Part shown: positions 1 to 7,776 of the stretch, one piece after another
Position numbering within the stretch: the stretch's first letter is position 1
How the letters are laid out: each line of letters opens with the position of its first letter
Origin: Amphritea atlantica
GTDB lineage: Bacteria > Pseudomonadota > Gammaproteobacteria > Pseudomonadales > Balneatricaceae
DNA length: 64,000 nt
Reading direction: 5' to 3'
Assembly (NCBI RefSeq): GCF_900111095.1
Contig: NZ_FOGB01000004.1
Location: 245,867-309,866, forward strand
The notes under the pieces: model-generated
Told to the model about the DNA's origin: nothing
What the model saw: the letters and a program-made list of their open reading frames with translations, nothing else
Databases searched by the model: none
Program-made: the position numbers and the translations under genes

Positions 1-371
1 TTTCCTTCGGAGTGGCTCTGTAACAGGTGGTGGTAGATCGCATCAGAGAGCGATTTGATGCTCTGATTTTGCTGATCATAGGGGATCTGCAATTCATCGC
101 AGATGCTGGCCAGCAGCTCCTCAGAACTCAGCGTGGGATTGAGGATAAAGGCCACTTCGGTATCTTGTGGTATATGGCCCAGCATGCAGCGGCAAAGCGT
201 TGTTTTACCAGTGCCGATCTCACCGGTAAGCATCACAAAACCACTGTTGCCCTGAATCCCATACAGCAGATGTGCCAGAGCATCCCTGTGTTGAGCACTC
301 ATATAGAGATAGCCCGGATCAGGCGCAATCGCGAATGGTGAGGAGATCAGTCCGAAATAGTGGTTATACAT
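1..371 (-). CDS. ExeA/GspA-like AAA ATPase, N-terminal part (runs off the window)
   Basis: The minus-strand reading frame starts with ATG at 371 and stays open to base 1, so only the first ~123 residues are present. The N-terminus (MYNHYFGLISSPFAIAPDP) and the spacing to a Walker A loop GEIGTGKTT at about residue 53 are typical of ExeA/GspA-type AAA ATPases, inner-membrane-associated ATPases first described in type II secretion and also found with MSHA-pilus or polysaccharide-export loci. The family continues with Walker B and often a peptidoglycan-binding C-terminus, neither of which can be seen here. It lies in the same direction as the photolyase gene but 102 bp further on, so co-transcription is uncertain. 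The ATPase assignment is firm; the secretion system it serves is unknown. Confidence 0.85.
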   Translation of the reverse strand, partial: MYNHYFGLISSPFAIAPDPGYLYMSAQHRDALAHLLYGIQGNSGFVMLTGEIGTGKTTLCRCMLGHIPQDTEVAFILNPTLSSEELLASICDELQIPYDQQNQSIKSLSDAIYHHLLQSHSEG

Positions 372-473
372 TTGCCTAACCCTGGCGATACACACCTGAT
401 CAAAGATATGCGATTGATCCACCAGAGTAAAGAAGTGGCTGCTGCCCCGGGTTGTCGGTGCCTTATTGGCGTG

Positions 474-1907
474 TTAGCTCTGCTGTTTAAGCTGGGAAAA
501 TGCTTCCAGGGCTTGCTTGCGTGTTGTCCTGAGATCGAGGATTGGCTCGGGGTAGGTTGAACCCAGCTCGATTCCCGCCTCGCTGAGCACCGAAGCAGGC
601 GCCTCCCAGGGAGTATGAATATAGCGGCTGGGTAGTCGAGCCAGTGCTGGCAGGTAGCGCCGCACATAGCTGCCGTCAGGGTCAAATTTCTGCCCCTGAG
701 TGACCGGGTTAAAAATTCTGAAATAGGGTGCTGCATCGGCGCCGCATCCCGCCACCCATTGCCAGTTGGCGCTGTTGGATGCCAGATCGGCATCGACCAG
801 CGTGTCCCAGAACCAGCGGGCGCCGTGGAGCCAGTGCTGTAACTGGTTTTTTACCAGAAATGAACCGACCAGCATGCGTACCCGGTTATGCATATAGCCG
901 GTTTGCCATAACTCGCTCATCCCTGCATCAATGATAGGAAACCCCGTTTGGCCTTGTTGCCAGTCACGACAGGAGGCCGGATCGTTGCGCCAGGGGAAGA
1001 GGTTAAAGCGTGGATTGAGGTTGGTATCGCTGATGCCTGGATTGTGATAGAGCTGGTAATAGGCGAACTCGCGCCAGCCTAACTCCTTCAGAAACGTATC
1101 CAGAGCATCTTCCAGTCCCGGCGCAGTCGCCTGTTGTTGGCTGTAATACCAGATCTGTCGGGGTGATATCTGCCCCCACTGAAGATAGGGGGACAGGGTT
1201 GAAGTCGCTTCAAGCGAGGGGATGTCGCGGCCCTGTTGATAGTGTTCTAACCGTTCTGTGGTGAACTGTTGTAACAACCTCCAGGCGGCATCCTCGGATA
1301 TATCCCAGTGTTCGCTGATACGCTCACGCCAGGGGTGATCGGGCAGCAACCCAAGCTGTTCCAGGCTGAGCTGATTTGAAGACTTGGGGGCAGAGGCTGA
1401 CGTTAGCTGCGGTCTCGGAAGGGGGGCATCCGGTGGCGGGGCATTCAGGCAGCCCTTGCGGAAGAAGGGAGTGAATACTTTGTAAGGTGTTCCATCGCCT
1501 TTACTGACCTGCCAGGGCTCCCACAGCAGTGAGCCATTAAAGCTGTGGACCTCAATGCCCGCCGTTTTCAGTGTCTGCTTGATCCGTTTGTCCCGTGAGA
1601 TGGCCTGGGGGGTATAGCAGCGGTTCCAGAACACAGCAAGGGCTCCGGTCTGCTCGATCAGTTGTGACAAAACAGTAAGGGGGTCTCCCTGAAACAGTCG
1701 CAGACAACCATCCAGTTGCTGATTGATACTGTCCAGACTGTGGTGCAGCCAGCAGCGACTGGCTGCGCCGGGTTGCCATGGGTTCTCACCGGTGGTGTCT
1801 TCGATAAATACCGGAATGACCGGGCCTTGTTGCGCGGCGTAGAAGAGTGCCGGGTTATCAGCCAGTCTCAGATCGTGCCGCAGCCAGACAATGACAGGAG
1901 TGCTCAA
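474..1907 (-). CDS. phrB: Deoxyribodipyrimidine photo-lyase (CPD photolyase)
   Basis: Flavoprotein that repairs UV-induced cyclobutane pyrimidine dimers using blue light. The 477-residue protein has the usual length for class I photolyases. Residues ~4-165 form the antenna-binding alpha/beta domain (PVIVWLRHDLRLADNPAL near the start) and the C-terminal half is the FAD-binding helical domain, with the family landmarks WREFAYY, TGFPIIDAGM, MHNRVRM, SNSANWQW and GCGADAAPYFRIFNP. The start codon is TTG at 1907, preceded by AAAAGG that overlaps the stop region of the upstream gene. Only 11 bp separate it from the DUF523/DUF1722 gene, so the two form one transcription unit. The same pairing (ybgA-phr) is known in E. 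coli. Whether the antenna is a folate or a deazaflavin cannot be told by eye. Confidence 0.95.
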   Translation of the reverse strand: MSTPVIVWLRHDLRLADNPALFYAAQQGPVIPVFIEDTTGENPWQPGAASRCWLHHSLDSINQQLDGCLRLFQGDPLTVLSQLIEQTGALAVFWNRCYTPQAISRDKRIKQTLKTAGIEVHSFNGSLLWEPWQVSKGDGTPYKVFTPFFRKGCLNAPPPDAPLPRPQLTSASAPKSSNQLSLEQLGLLPDHPWRERISEHWDISEDAAWRLLQQFTTERLEHYQQGRDIPSLEATSTLSPYLQWGQISPRQIWYYSQQQATAPGLEDALDTFLKELGWREFAYYQLYHNPGISDTNLNPRFNLFPWRNDPASCRDWQQGQTGFPIIDAGMSELWQTGYMHNRVRMLVGSFLVKNQLQHWLHGARWFWDTLVDADLASNSANWQWVAGCGADAAPYFRIFNPVTQGQKFDPDGSYVRRYLPALARLPSRYIHTPWEAPASVLSEAGIELGSTYPEPILDLRTTRKQALEAFSQLKQQS

Positions 1908-1918
1908 TGTATTACCTT

Positions 1919-2905
1919 TTATACCTGGTTGCGCAGTCCGAGATGGGCTGGATAGGGTTCGAGATAGCGCTGTGCACGAATATATTCACTGCCATTCTGG
2001 TTGATATAGTGTGACAGCAGCGTCATCGGTGTTATCAGGTTGACCTCTCCCACACGGTATTGTTCGAATACGTTAAGAATGTCCTGACGCGCCGAGCTGT
2101 CAACGCTTTGTTTCAGATAGCCCATGATATGTTGCATCACATTGCAATGAGAGCCTCGAGAGGCAGGTGTACTGATCGCGGACATAAACTGCTCATGATA
2201 GGTTTTTAACAGGGCGTCCAATGGCTCGTTGTGAGCTACTGCCAGCATCTTCCCCAGTTCACGGTATGCGGTCTGATTATGGGCCATTAAAAGGTATTTA
2301 TAACTGCTATGAAACTGCAGCAGCTTATGAAAGCTGGGTTGATCGGTCACCTCGGTGCGAAAGTTGTGATGCGCAAATACCCGCATAACAAAGTTTTCCC
2401 GTAACTGGGCGTCGTTCAGCCTGCCATCTTCCTCGATAGGAAGATTGGGGAAGCGCTGCATTAATGCCCGGGCAAATAAGCCGGAACCTCTCTGTTCGTG
2501 AGGGTGGCCGGATGGCTGATAGATTTTAACCCGTTCCATACCGCAGCTGGGAGAATCTTTCTTCAGAATAAAACCATCCAACCGCTGACAACGCTCCAGC
2601 ATCGGCTGGCAGGCATCCATCAACTGTTTGCTGAGGTCGGCCTCCGGCTCGTTTGAACCATCCGCCGGGGGGCGGGAAAAAATCAGATCAGGGTCGTCTG
2701 GATTTCCGGTAAGACGCATGGTAGGACGTGGGATGCCGAATCCAGCCGCAACTTCAGGGCAGAATGGTTCAAATTGGAAATGTTTCGCCAGTTGAACCTG
2801 GCAGATTTTTGACTGACTATGACCGCCGTTAAAACGCACCTGTTCACCCATAACACATGCGCTGATGCCGACCGGAATATCGGTTGTTTCGGATATTCGC
2901 TTCAT
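1919..2905 (-). CDS. DUF523 and DUF1722 domain protein (YbgA-like), photolyase partner
   Basis: 328 residues. The N-terminal half matches DUF523: VGISACVMGEQVRFNGGH near residue 11, CPEVAAGFGIPRPT near residue 49, and GFILKKDSPSCG near residue 110, all with conserved cysteines. The C-terminal half (~165-320) is DUF1722, with the signature FHKLLQFHSSYKYLLMAHNQ. Fusions of the two domains are common. The biochemical role is unsettled; E. coli YbgA carries the DUF1722 half and also sits directly before the photolyase gene. The conserved cysteines suggest metal or Fe-S binding, but that is inference. It is the first gene of a two-gene operon with phrB. ATG at 2905 is preceded by an AAGGATCAG-type ribosome binding site. 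Confidence 0.9.
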   Translation of the reverse strand: MKRISETTDIPVGISACVMGEQVRFNGGHSQSKICQVQLAKHFQFEPFCPEVAAGFGIPRPTMRLTGNPDDPDLIFSRPPADGSNEPEADLSKQLMDACQPMLERCQRLDGFILKKDSPSCGMERVKIYQPSGHPHEQRGSGLFARALMQRFPNLPIEEDGRLNDAQLRENFVMRVFAHHNFRTEVTDQPSFHKLLQFHSSYKYLLMAHNQTAYRELGKMLAVAHNEPLDALLKTYHEQFMSAISTPASRGSHCNVMQHIMGYLKQSVDSSARQDILNVFEQYRVGEVNLITPMTLLSHYINQNGSEYIRAQRYLEPYPAHLGLRNQV

Positions 2906-3025
2906 TTCTGATCCTTGCTCATATCGGTTTTATATACTTGATCCTACGTTGTCTGGTTAGCTGTGGATCAGTGAAGGACGAATTAATCGTGACGCTGCCA
3001 TGGTTAAATATTGCTCAAAAAATTC

Positions 3026-3053
3026 TTGACTGAATTGGTTGGTTATATATAAT
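3026..3053 (+). promoter_or_regulatory. Near-consensus sigma70 promoter for a candidate small RNA
   Basis: TTGACT at 3026-3031 and TATAAT at 3048-3053 are separated by 16 bp, which puts a predicted transcription start near 3060. No protein gene lies downstream on this strand before the terminator at 3204-3231, and the next gene (pta) is read from the opposite strand. Confidence 0.6.
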
Positions 3054-3059
3054 TAGTCA

Positions 3060-3231
3060 GTAATTGACTCGGGTACTATGGTTTGTACTGGATATCTGCT
3101 CTCTCTCACTCAGATATATGTTACAGAACAGCTTTCCGATGATGTTCAACTGCTGTGGCCAATTTAATCATCCGGCAAGTCTGGATTAATTGTCCTCTTT
3201 GAAGCCGCTGTGTTAACAGCGGCTTTTTTTT
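3060..3231 (+). ncRNA. Candidate small RNA (~170 nt), unidentified
   Basis: The segment is bounded by a strong promoter (TTGACT/TATAAT, 16-bp spacer) and a textbook intrinsic terminator with an 8-bp stem and eight T residues. It lies in a 358-bp space between two genes on the opposite strand, so neither element serves them. It does not resemble 6S, tmRNA, RNase P, Spot 42 or the Rsm/Csr RNAs as I know them; GGA motifs are few. A 29-codon frame beginning with ATG at 3078 and ending with TAA lies inside, without a convincing ribosome binding site, so a small protein is an alternative reading. The call rests on signal layout only. Confidence 0.5.
3204..3231 (+). terminator. Rho-independent terminator of the candidate small RNA
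   Basis: GCCGCTGT at 3204-3211 pairs with ACAGCGGC at 3216-3223 around a 4-nt GTTA loop and is followed by eight T residues (3224-3231). The T tract is on the plus-strand side. The minus-strand side has no T run, so it does not terminate a minus-strand gene. Confidence 0.85.
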
Positions 3232-3263
3232 GTCTGCATGGCACTGGTTGTCAGGGCTGAAGG

Positions 3264-5411
3264 TTAGTCCTGTCGGTTGTCGCCAGCGCCTGCCTGGATT
3301 GCGGTAAGGGCGATAGTGAAAACTATATCGTCGACCAGAGCGCCCCGGGAAAGATCATTCACCGGCTTGCGCATCCCTTGTAGCATAGGGCCGATGCTGA
3401 TGACATCTGCACTGCGTTGCACTGCCTTGTAGGTGGTATTACCGGTGTTCAGATCTGGGAAGATAAAGACCGTTGCCTGGCCTGCAACGGTGCTGCCCGG
3501 TGCTTTTGATCTGGCGACGCTCTCCATGACGGCTGCATCATATTGCAGGGGGCCATCAATCAGCAGATCCGGACGTTTCTCCCGCGCGATGCGGGTGGCC
3601 TGCCGGACCTTCTCAACATCAGCACCCTGGCCTGAACCTCCGGTCGAATAACTGATCATCGCAACCCGGGGAGGGATGCCAAAAGCGACGGCAGATTCGG
3701 CTGACTGGATAGCAATATCCGCCAGCTGCTCAGCGTTGGGATCAGGATTAATGGCACAGTCACCATAGATCAGCACCTGTTCAGGCAGACACATAAAGAA
3801 AATTGATGAGATCAGGTTGCAACCAGGGGCGGTTTTGATCAGTTGCATCGGTGGCCGGATGGTGTTGGCGGTGGTGTGTTCAGCGCCGCTGACCAGCCCA
3901 TCCACGTGCCCCATCTCCAGCATCAGCGTGCCCAGTACGACATTATCCTGAAGCTGCTCTTCGGCGATGATCTCGGTCATCCCTTTATGTCGTCGCAGTT
4001 CAACCAGGCGGCTGATGTAGTTCTGGCGAATCAACTGCGGGTCGCTGATGGTGACACACTCGTTGAGTGTCACGCCCTGGTTTTTGGCAATCTGTAGGAT
4101 CTCCTTGGTATTACCCAGCAGAACGCAGCGGGCGATTCCCCGCTCTGCACAGATAGCCGCCGCTTTGACTGTGCGCGGTTCATTGCCTTCGGGCAGGACG
4201 ATCACTTTATTCGCCAGGCGTGCCCGTTTAATCAGTTGATAGCGGAATGCTGGGGGTGAGAGGCGACGCTGGTAATGACTATCCACCAGGGTTGCCAGCC
4301 ACTCGCGATCGATATGCGCCGCAGTGGCTTCTTTAATATCCCGTATGCGGGGCAGATCATCCGCCCGGGTTTCCTGATTCAGCTGAGTCATCGCCATGGC
4401 TGTTTGCCAGCTATCCATTGGAATGCTGAGAATGGGCAGGCCTGACTCGCAAGCCCCTGCGCATAACTTCAGTACCGCAGGCGAGGGCGTAACCCCGCCG
4501 GTGAGTATCAGCGCTGCCAGTTCTACGCCATTAACGGCCGCCATGCAGGCCGCTACAATCATATCGTCCCGGTCACCGGGGGTGAAAATCAGCGTGCCGG
4601 GGCGTAACTCATTGATGGCATTGGCTACACTTTTGGCGCACAGGGCTATGCGGGTAACCCGGCGGGTAGCGATCTCACCGGTGTTGATTACAGAGGCGCC
4701 CAGATAGTCTGAGATATCCTTCACTCTGGGGGTGATCAGGTCACGGTTCCAGGGGATGCAGCCAAGCAGGCGGAACTGATTGTTAAAAATAGTGGCGTGT
4801 TCGCGGATAACCTCTTCGGTGAGACTGTGGGTGACGGTGTTCCCGGTGCTCAGGAACGGTTGCATATGGCCTTCGCGGTCAATCGGTGCACCCAGTTTGC
4901 TAAGGATGCAACCCAGCAACTGCTTGCTTTTGATGCCACCGTAGGCCCGGGCAGTGATATCGATGTGATCCTGCAGGGCTTCAACCGTGTCGTGTCCCGG
5001 GGTTGCCACCAGTACCACCTGAGCATCCAGAGCCTTGGCGATCTCCTGGTTAATACGGGTAGCGTAGGGCTGGCCTTCTGTATGCACTATCCCTTCGATA
5101 ATTACGACTTCATTATCGGCTGGCAGGCTCTGCTCATAGCGGGCGACGATCTGTTCGAGAACCTCATTGCCTTTATCCTGACTTACCAGTTGTTCTACAT
5201 CACGAATAGGAACCGGGTTGGCGATTGGAGAGGAGCAGTCTCCCTGCAGCATAGCGATCGTGATATCTGTGCTATGGCCATTTCCCTGGGCGATCGGTTT
5301 AAAAAAGTGAACTTTTATCCCCTGGCGGTTCATCGCCTGAAACAGGCCCAGCACAGCGGTAGTTAGACCTGCACCGACACCTGTGGGCGCAAGAAGTAAT
5401 GCTTGAGACAT
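3264..5411 (-). CDS. pta: Phosphate acetyltransferase
   Basis: Converts acetyl-CoA and phosphate to acetyl phosphate and CoA, and the reverse, in acetate metabolism. 715 residues, the length of the long three-domain enterobacterial-type enzyme. Residues 1-~210 form a P-loop-like domain (APTGVGAGLTT; the P-loop lysine is replaced, as in E. coli Pta). Residues ~215-330 form a DRTGG regulatory domain (LLGCIPWNRDLITPRV). Residues ~385-710 form the PTA/PTB catalytic domain (GLVSGAEHTTANTIRPPMQL; LIYGDCAINPDPNAEQLADIA). No ackA is adjacent in the window, unlike the usual ackA-pta arrangement. ATG at 5411 is the obvious start. No terminator was seen directly downstream on the minus strand. Confidence 0.97.
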   Translation of the reverse strand: MSQALLLAPTGVGAGLTTAVLGLFQAMNRQGIKVHFFKPIAQGNGHSTDITIAMLQGDCSSPIANPVPIRDVEQLVSQDKGNEVLEQIVARYEQSLPADNEVVIIEGIVHTEGQPYATRINQEIAKALDAQVVLVATPGHDTVEALQDHIDITARAYGGIKSKQLLGCILSKLGAPIDREGHMQPFLSTGNTVTHSLTEEVIREHATIFNNQFRLLGCIPWNRDLITPRVKDISDYLGASVINTGEIATRRVTRIALCAKSVANAINELRPGTLIFTPGDRDDMIVAACMAAVNGVELAALILTGGVTPSPAVLKLCAGACESGLPILSIPMDSWQTAMAMTQLNQETRADDLPRIRDIKEATAAHIDREWLATLVDSHYQRRLSPPAFRYQLIKRARLANKVIVLPEGNEPRTVKAAAICAERGIARCVLLGNTKEILQIAKNQGVTLNECVTISDPQLIRQNYISRLVELRRHKGMTEIIAEEQLQDNVVLGTLMLEMGHVDGLVSGAEHTTANTIRPPMQLIKTAPGCNLISSIFFMCLPEQVLIYGDCAINPDPNAEQLADIAIQSAESAVAFGIPPRVAMISYSTGGSGQGADVEKVRQATRIAREKRPDLLIDGPLQYDAAVMESVARSKAPGSTVAGQATVFIFPDLNTGNTTYKAVQRSADVISIGPMLQGMRKPVNDLSRGALVDDIVFTIALTAIQAGAGDNRQD

Positions 5412-5769
5412 CAGAGTTCCTCAGGGCTTTTGCCGCCCTTGCTCGTTCCCGGCACTTTATTCGGGTACTGAATCATATTAATTGAAAAGGAACCAGATCT
5501 GGAAGAGTTGTTATTGACTGGTATAGGTGTCGATTCTACGGGGTTGGAGGTGAAAATTACAGCTCGCCTCAGGGTTTAGAGAAAGTGGTTCAGAGAAAAC
5601 GGTTCACAGAGTGACAGTTGAGAGCGTCATGATGGCTAATCTCTCTGTCGTCCTGGCGATTTTCGGGCAATAGAGTCAATTTGATAAAGATGTTCATAAT
5701 ATTGTTATTGATAGCGATATTTTATGATTTTCTATTGTTTGATATATGTTTTGAATATCGAACAAAAGT

Positions 5770-5789
5770 CATCCCCTGAAAAGGGTAGT
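5770..5789. promoter_or_regulatory. Palindromic operator-like site 1 upstream of dctPQM
   Basis: CATCCCCTGAAAAGGGTAG is an imperfect inverted repeat (CATCCC/GGGTAG half-sites) 350 bp before dctP. It resembles the better site at 6016-6037, with CCCCTGA shared between them. Confidence 0.4.
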
Positions 5790-6015
5790 CTTACATAGCA
5801 GAGTGAGAGGAAGGACTTTTTGGATGCATAAAACAGGCTTGTTTTTACTGATTTAAGTCATTAAAACAATAGATTACGCGTGAATATGGTAGCAGGTGAA
5901 TGGTTTGGCACAATGAAGAAAATCCGGTCAAAAATGCTCGGCTCAGATGAGTCGTATCTTTTTTATGAACACTTGTGCTTTCTATTTTTAATAAGCGATG
6001 TTAAAAATAACGAAC

Positions 6016-6037
6016 ATCTACCCCCTGAGTGGTAGAT
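6016..6037. promoter_or_regulatory. Palindromic operator-like site 2 upstream of dctPQM
   Basis: A perfect inverted repeat with arms ATCTACC (6016-6022) and GGTAGAT (6031-6037) around an 8-nt spacer, 100 bp before the GTG start of dctP. The CTACCCCCT half recurs before the aldehyde dehydrogenase gene (about 42450). It probably binds a dimeric activator or repressor; which one is unknown. Confidence 0.5.
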
Positions 6038-6136
6038 CTATAAATCAGGTGTTTCACAGCAAAAATCAATTAATAGATTAGCTGTGACCCGACGGAAACC
6101 TGAGCCATCAGACTTAATAATAAAAGGACAACGATA

Positions 6137-7153
6137 GTGAAGAGAAGAGATCTGCTTAAAGCGGCTGCAACCGGTATTGCAGCAGCACCACTGGCCCTGT
6201 CATCAACAACGGCGAATGCCGGCGATAATGTTCGTCTGCGTATGCAAACTCTGTACGGTACAGAGACTGATGACCTTTACAAAATGTTCGCTAACGATGT
6301 TAAAGCGGTATCCAACAAAAGCGTGCGCATTCAGCGTTTCCGTGGTTCAGAGCTGGTGCCTAATGACCAGATGCTGGATGCAGTATCTAAAGGCACCCTG
6401 GATATGTGTCAGGGATATGCCGGATACTGGGCTGGACAGCTGGATATCGGCAAAATTGAATCGGGTATTCCCGGCGCCTGGACCAGCTATGATGAAGCGA
6501 TCTATCTGCATCAGAAGCAGGGCCTGACAGCGTTGCTGGAAGAGGCCTATGCCGAGAAAGGGGTTAAATATCTGGGAGCTATTTTTGGCGGTCCTTACGA
6601 TCTGCTGACAACTAAACCGGTGAAAAGCCTCGAAGATTTGAAAACCATGAAGATCCGCGCCACTGCGACGGTTGCCGGTATCCTGGAAAAGTTTGATATC
6701 CCAACCGTCTATCTGCCAAGTCAGGAGCTTTATGTCGCCCTGTCTACCGGTGCCATTGATGGTGTGATCTATGGTGGATCACTGGAATATAAAGCACTGA
6801 AACTGCACGAGTCTGCTAAATATTATACCTATCTGAATATGATCAACCCAGGTTATGCCGACGGCATGCTGATCAATATGAAGAAGTGGGAGTCTTTGTC
6901 TGAAGATCAGCAGAAGTCCCTGGAACTGGCAACTGCTAAACACGCGGTGAATATGCATGCCTGGAACGTCAACGGTTGTCTGGATGTTAACGGTGAGGGG
7001 ATCTTTGAGTTTGCTTCACTGCCTGAAGCGGACTCTAAAGCGCTGACCGCTGCAGCAATGGATGTCTGGAAAGAGGAAGCGGCCAAGTCGCCACGTAATG
7101 CCAAAGCGATTGCGGCCATTACTGCGACGGCTAAGGCGACCGGGAGAGTCTGA
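6137..7153 (+). CDS. dctP: TRAP transporter periplasmic solute receptor, DctP family
   Basis: Periplasmic binding protein that delivers a carboxylate-type solute to the DctQM permease, driven by a sodium gradient in characterised systems. 338 residues. The N-terminus KRRDLLKAAATG is a twin-arginine signal followed by a hydrophobic stretch and an ASTTANA-like cleavage region, so export by Tat of a folded protein is likely. The conserved carboxylate-binding arginine region is visible as MKIRATATVAGI. Tat-exported DctP proteins of this type include receptors for alpha-keto acids and lactate, but the ligand here is not assignable. The start is GTG at 6137, with AAAGGA eight bases upstream. It is the first gene of dctPQM and its stop overlaps the dctQ start. 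Confidence 0.92.
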   Translation: MKRRDLLKAAATGIAAAPLALSSTTANAGDNVRLRMQTLYGTETDDLYKMFANDVKAVSNKSVRIQRFRGSELVPNDQMLDAVSKGTLDMCQGYAGYWAGQLDIGKIESGIPGAWTSYDEAIYLHQKQGLTALLEEAYAEKGVKYLGAIFGGPYDLLTTKPVKSLEDLKTMKIRATATVAGILEKFDIPTVYLPSQELYVALSTGAIDGVIYGGSLEYKALKLHESAKYYTYLNMINPGYADGMLINMKKWESLSEDQQKSLELATAKHAVNMHAWNVNGCLDVNGEGIFEFASLPEADSKALTAAAMDVWKEEAAKSPRNAKAIAAITATAKATGRV

Positions 7154-7674
7154 TGGCAAAACTTTCTCAATATCTTGCGTTTCAGGACAGGGTATCTGAG
7201 TGGGTTGGCCGGACCTTCAGCTGGTTGTGTCTGGCCATGATTGCAGGGCTTTGCTACGAGGTGACGGCGCGTTATCTGTTTAACAGCCCCACCTCGTGGG
7301 CGCACGAATCGACCACCATGCTGTACGGTACTTTCTGTATTCTGGCGGGGGTTTATACCCATAAACACCATGGCCACGTACGCAGTGAAGTGATCTATAA
7401 CCTGTTCCCGGAGCGGGGGCGGGCCGTGCTGGATGTGATCACCGGCCTGATCGGTCTGGTGGTGTTTTCAGTGTTCTTTTACATAACCTTTAATTTCGCT
7501 GCCGATTCCTGGGCGATCAGAGAGGTTTCCTCTAAAAGTACCTGGGGTCCGGTCGTGTATCCCTTTAAGTCTGTGCTACCCCTGGCGGTGGGGCTGATGA
7601 TTCTACAGAGCATCGCTGCATTGATTCGCAGCTTTATGGTAGCGATCGGGATTCAACCAGAAGCGCAAGTCTGA
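7153..7674 (+). CDS. dctQ: TRAP transporter small permease, DctQ family
   Basis: The 173-residue inner-membrane protein has four predicted membrane segments and the DctQ-typical segment ending in RYLFNSPTSWAHE followed by a TMLYGTFCILAGVY helix. It acts as the accessory subunit that pairs with DctM. The ATG shares one base with the TGA of dctP (TGATG), indicating translational coupling. It is followed 102 bp later by dctM. Confidence 0.92.
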   Translation: MAKLSQYLAFQDRVSEWVGRTFSWLCLAMIAGLCYEVTARYLFNSPTSWAHESTTMLYGTFCILAGVYTHKHHGHVRSEVIYNLFPERGRAVLDVITGLIGLVVFSVFFYITFNFAADSWAIREVSSKSTWGPVVYPFKSVLPLAVGLMILQSIAALIRSFMVAIGIQPEAQV

Positions 7675-7776
7675 TTCAGGTTGTTTTCCGGCTACTGCTC
7701 CGTAGCTCCCTCTATCTGAACCGGTAGGCAATCTGATTGCTTACTGGTCAGTCATCATTTAAGCGAAGGTGTATTT

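Larger units (their letters stand above)
5412..6136. other. 725-bp intergenic control region between pta and dctP
   Basis: This long AT-rich spacer between two divergent genes contains no convincing coding frame. It holds two palindromic operator-like sites on the dctP side (around 5771 and 6016, listed separately). A TGGCAC at about 5911 is not followed by a correctly spaced TTGC, so no sigma54 promoter is claimed. Confidence 0.6.

Noticed and set aside
27-341. Plus-strand open frame of 104 codons at the window start
   Set aside because: The minus strand here encodes a clear ExeA-type ATPase with a Walker A motif; the plus frame is its shadow.
5905-5930. Possible sigma54 promoter before dctP (TGGCAC)
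   Set aside because: The required TTGC at the right spacing is missing.
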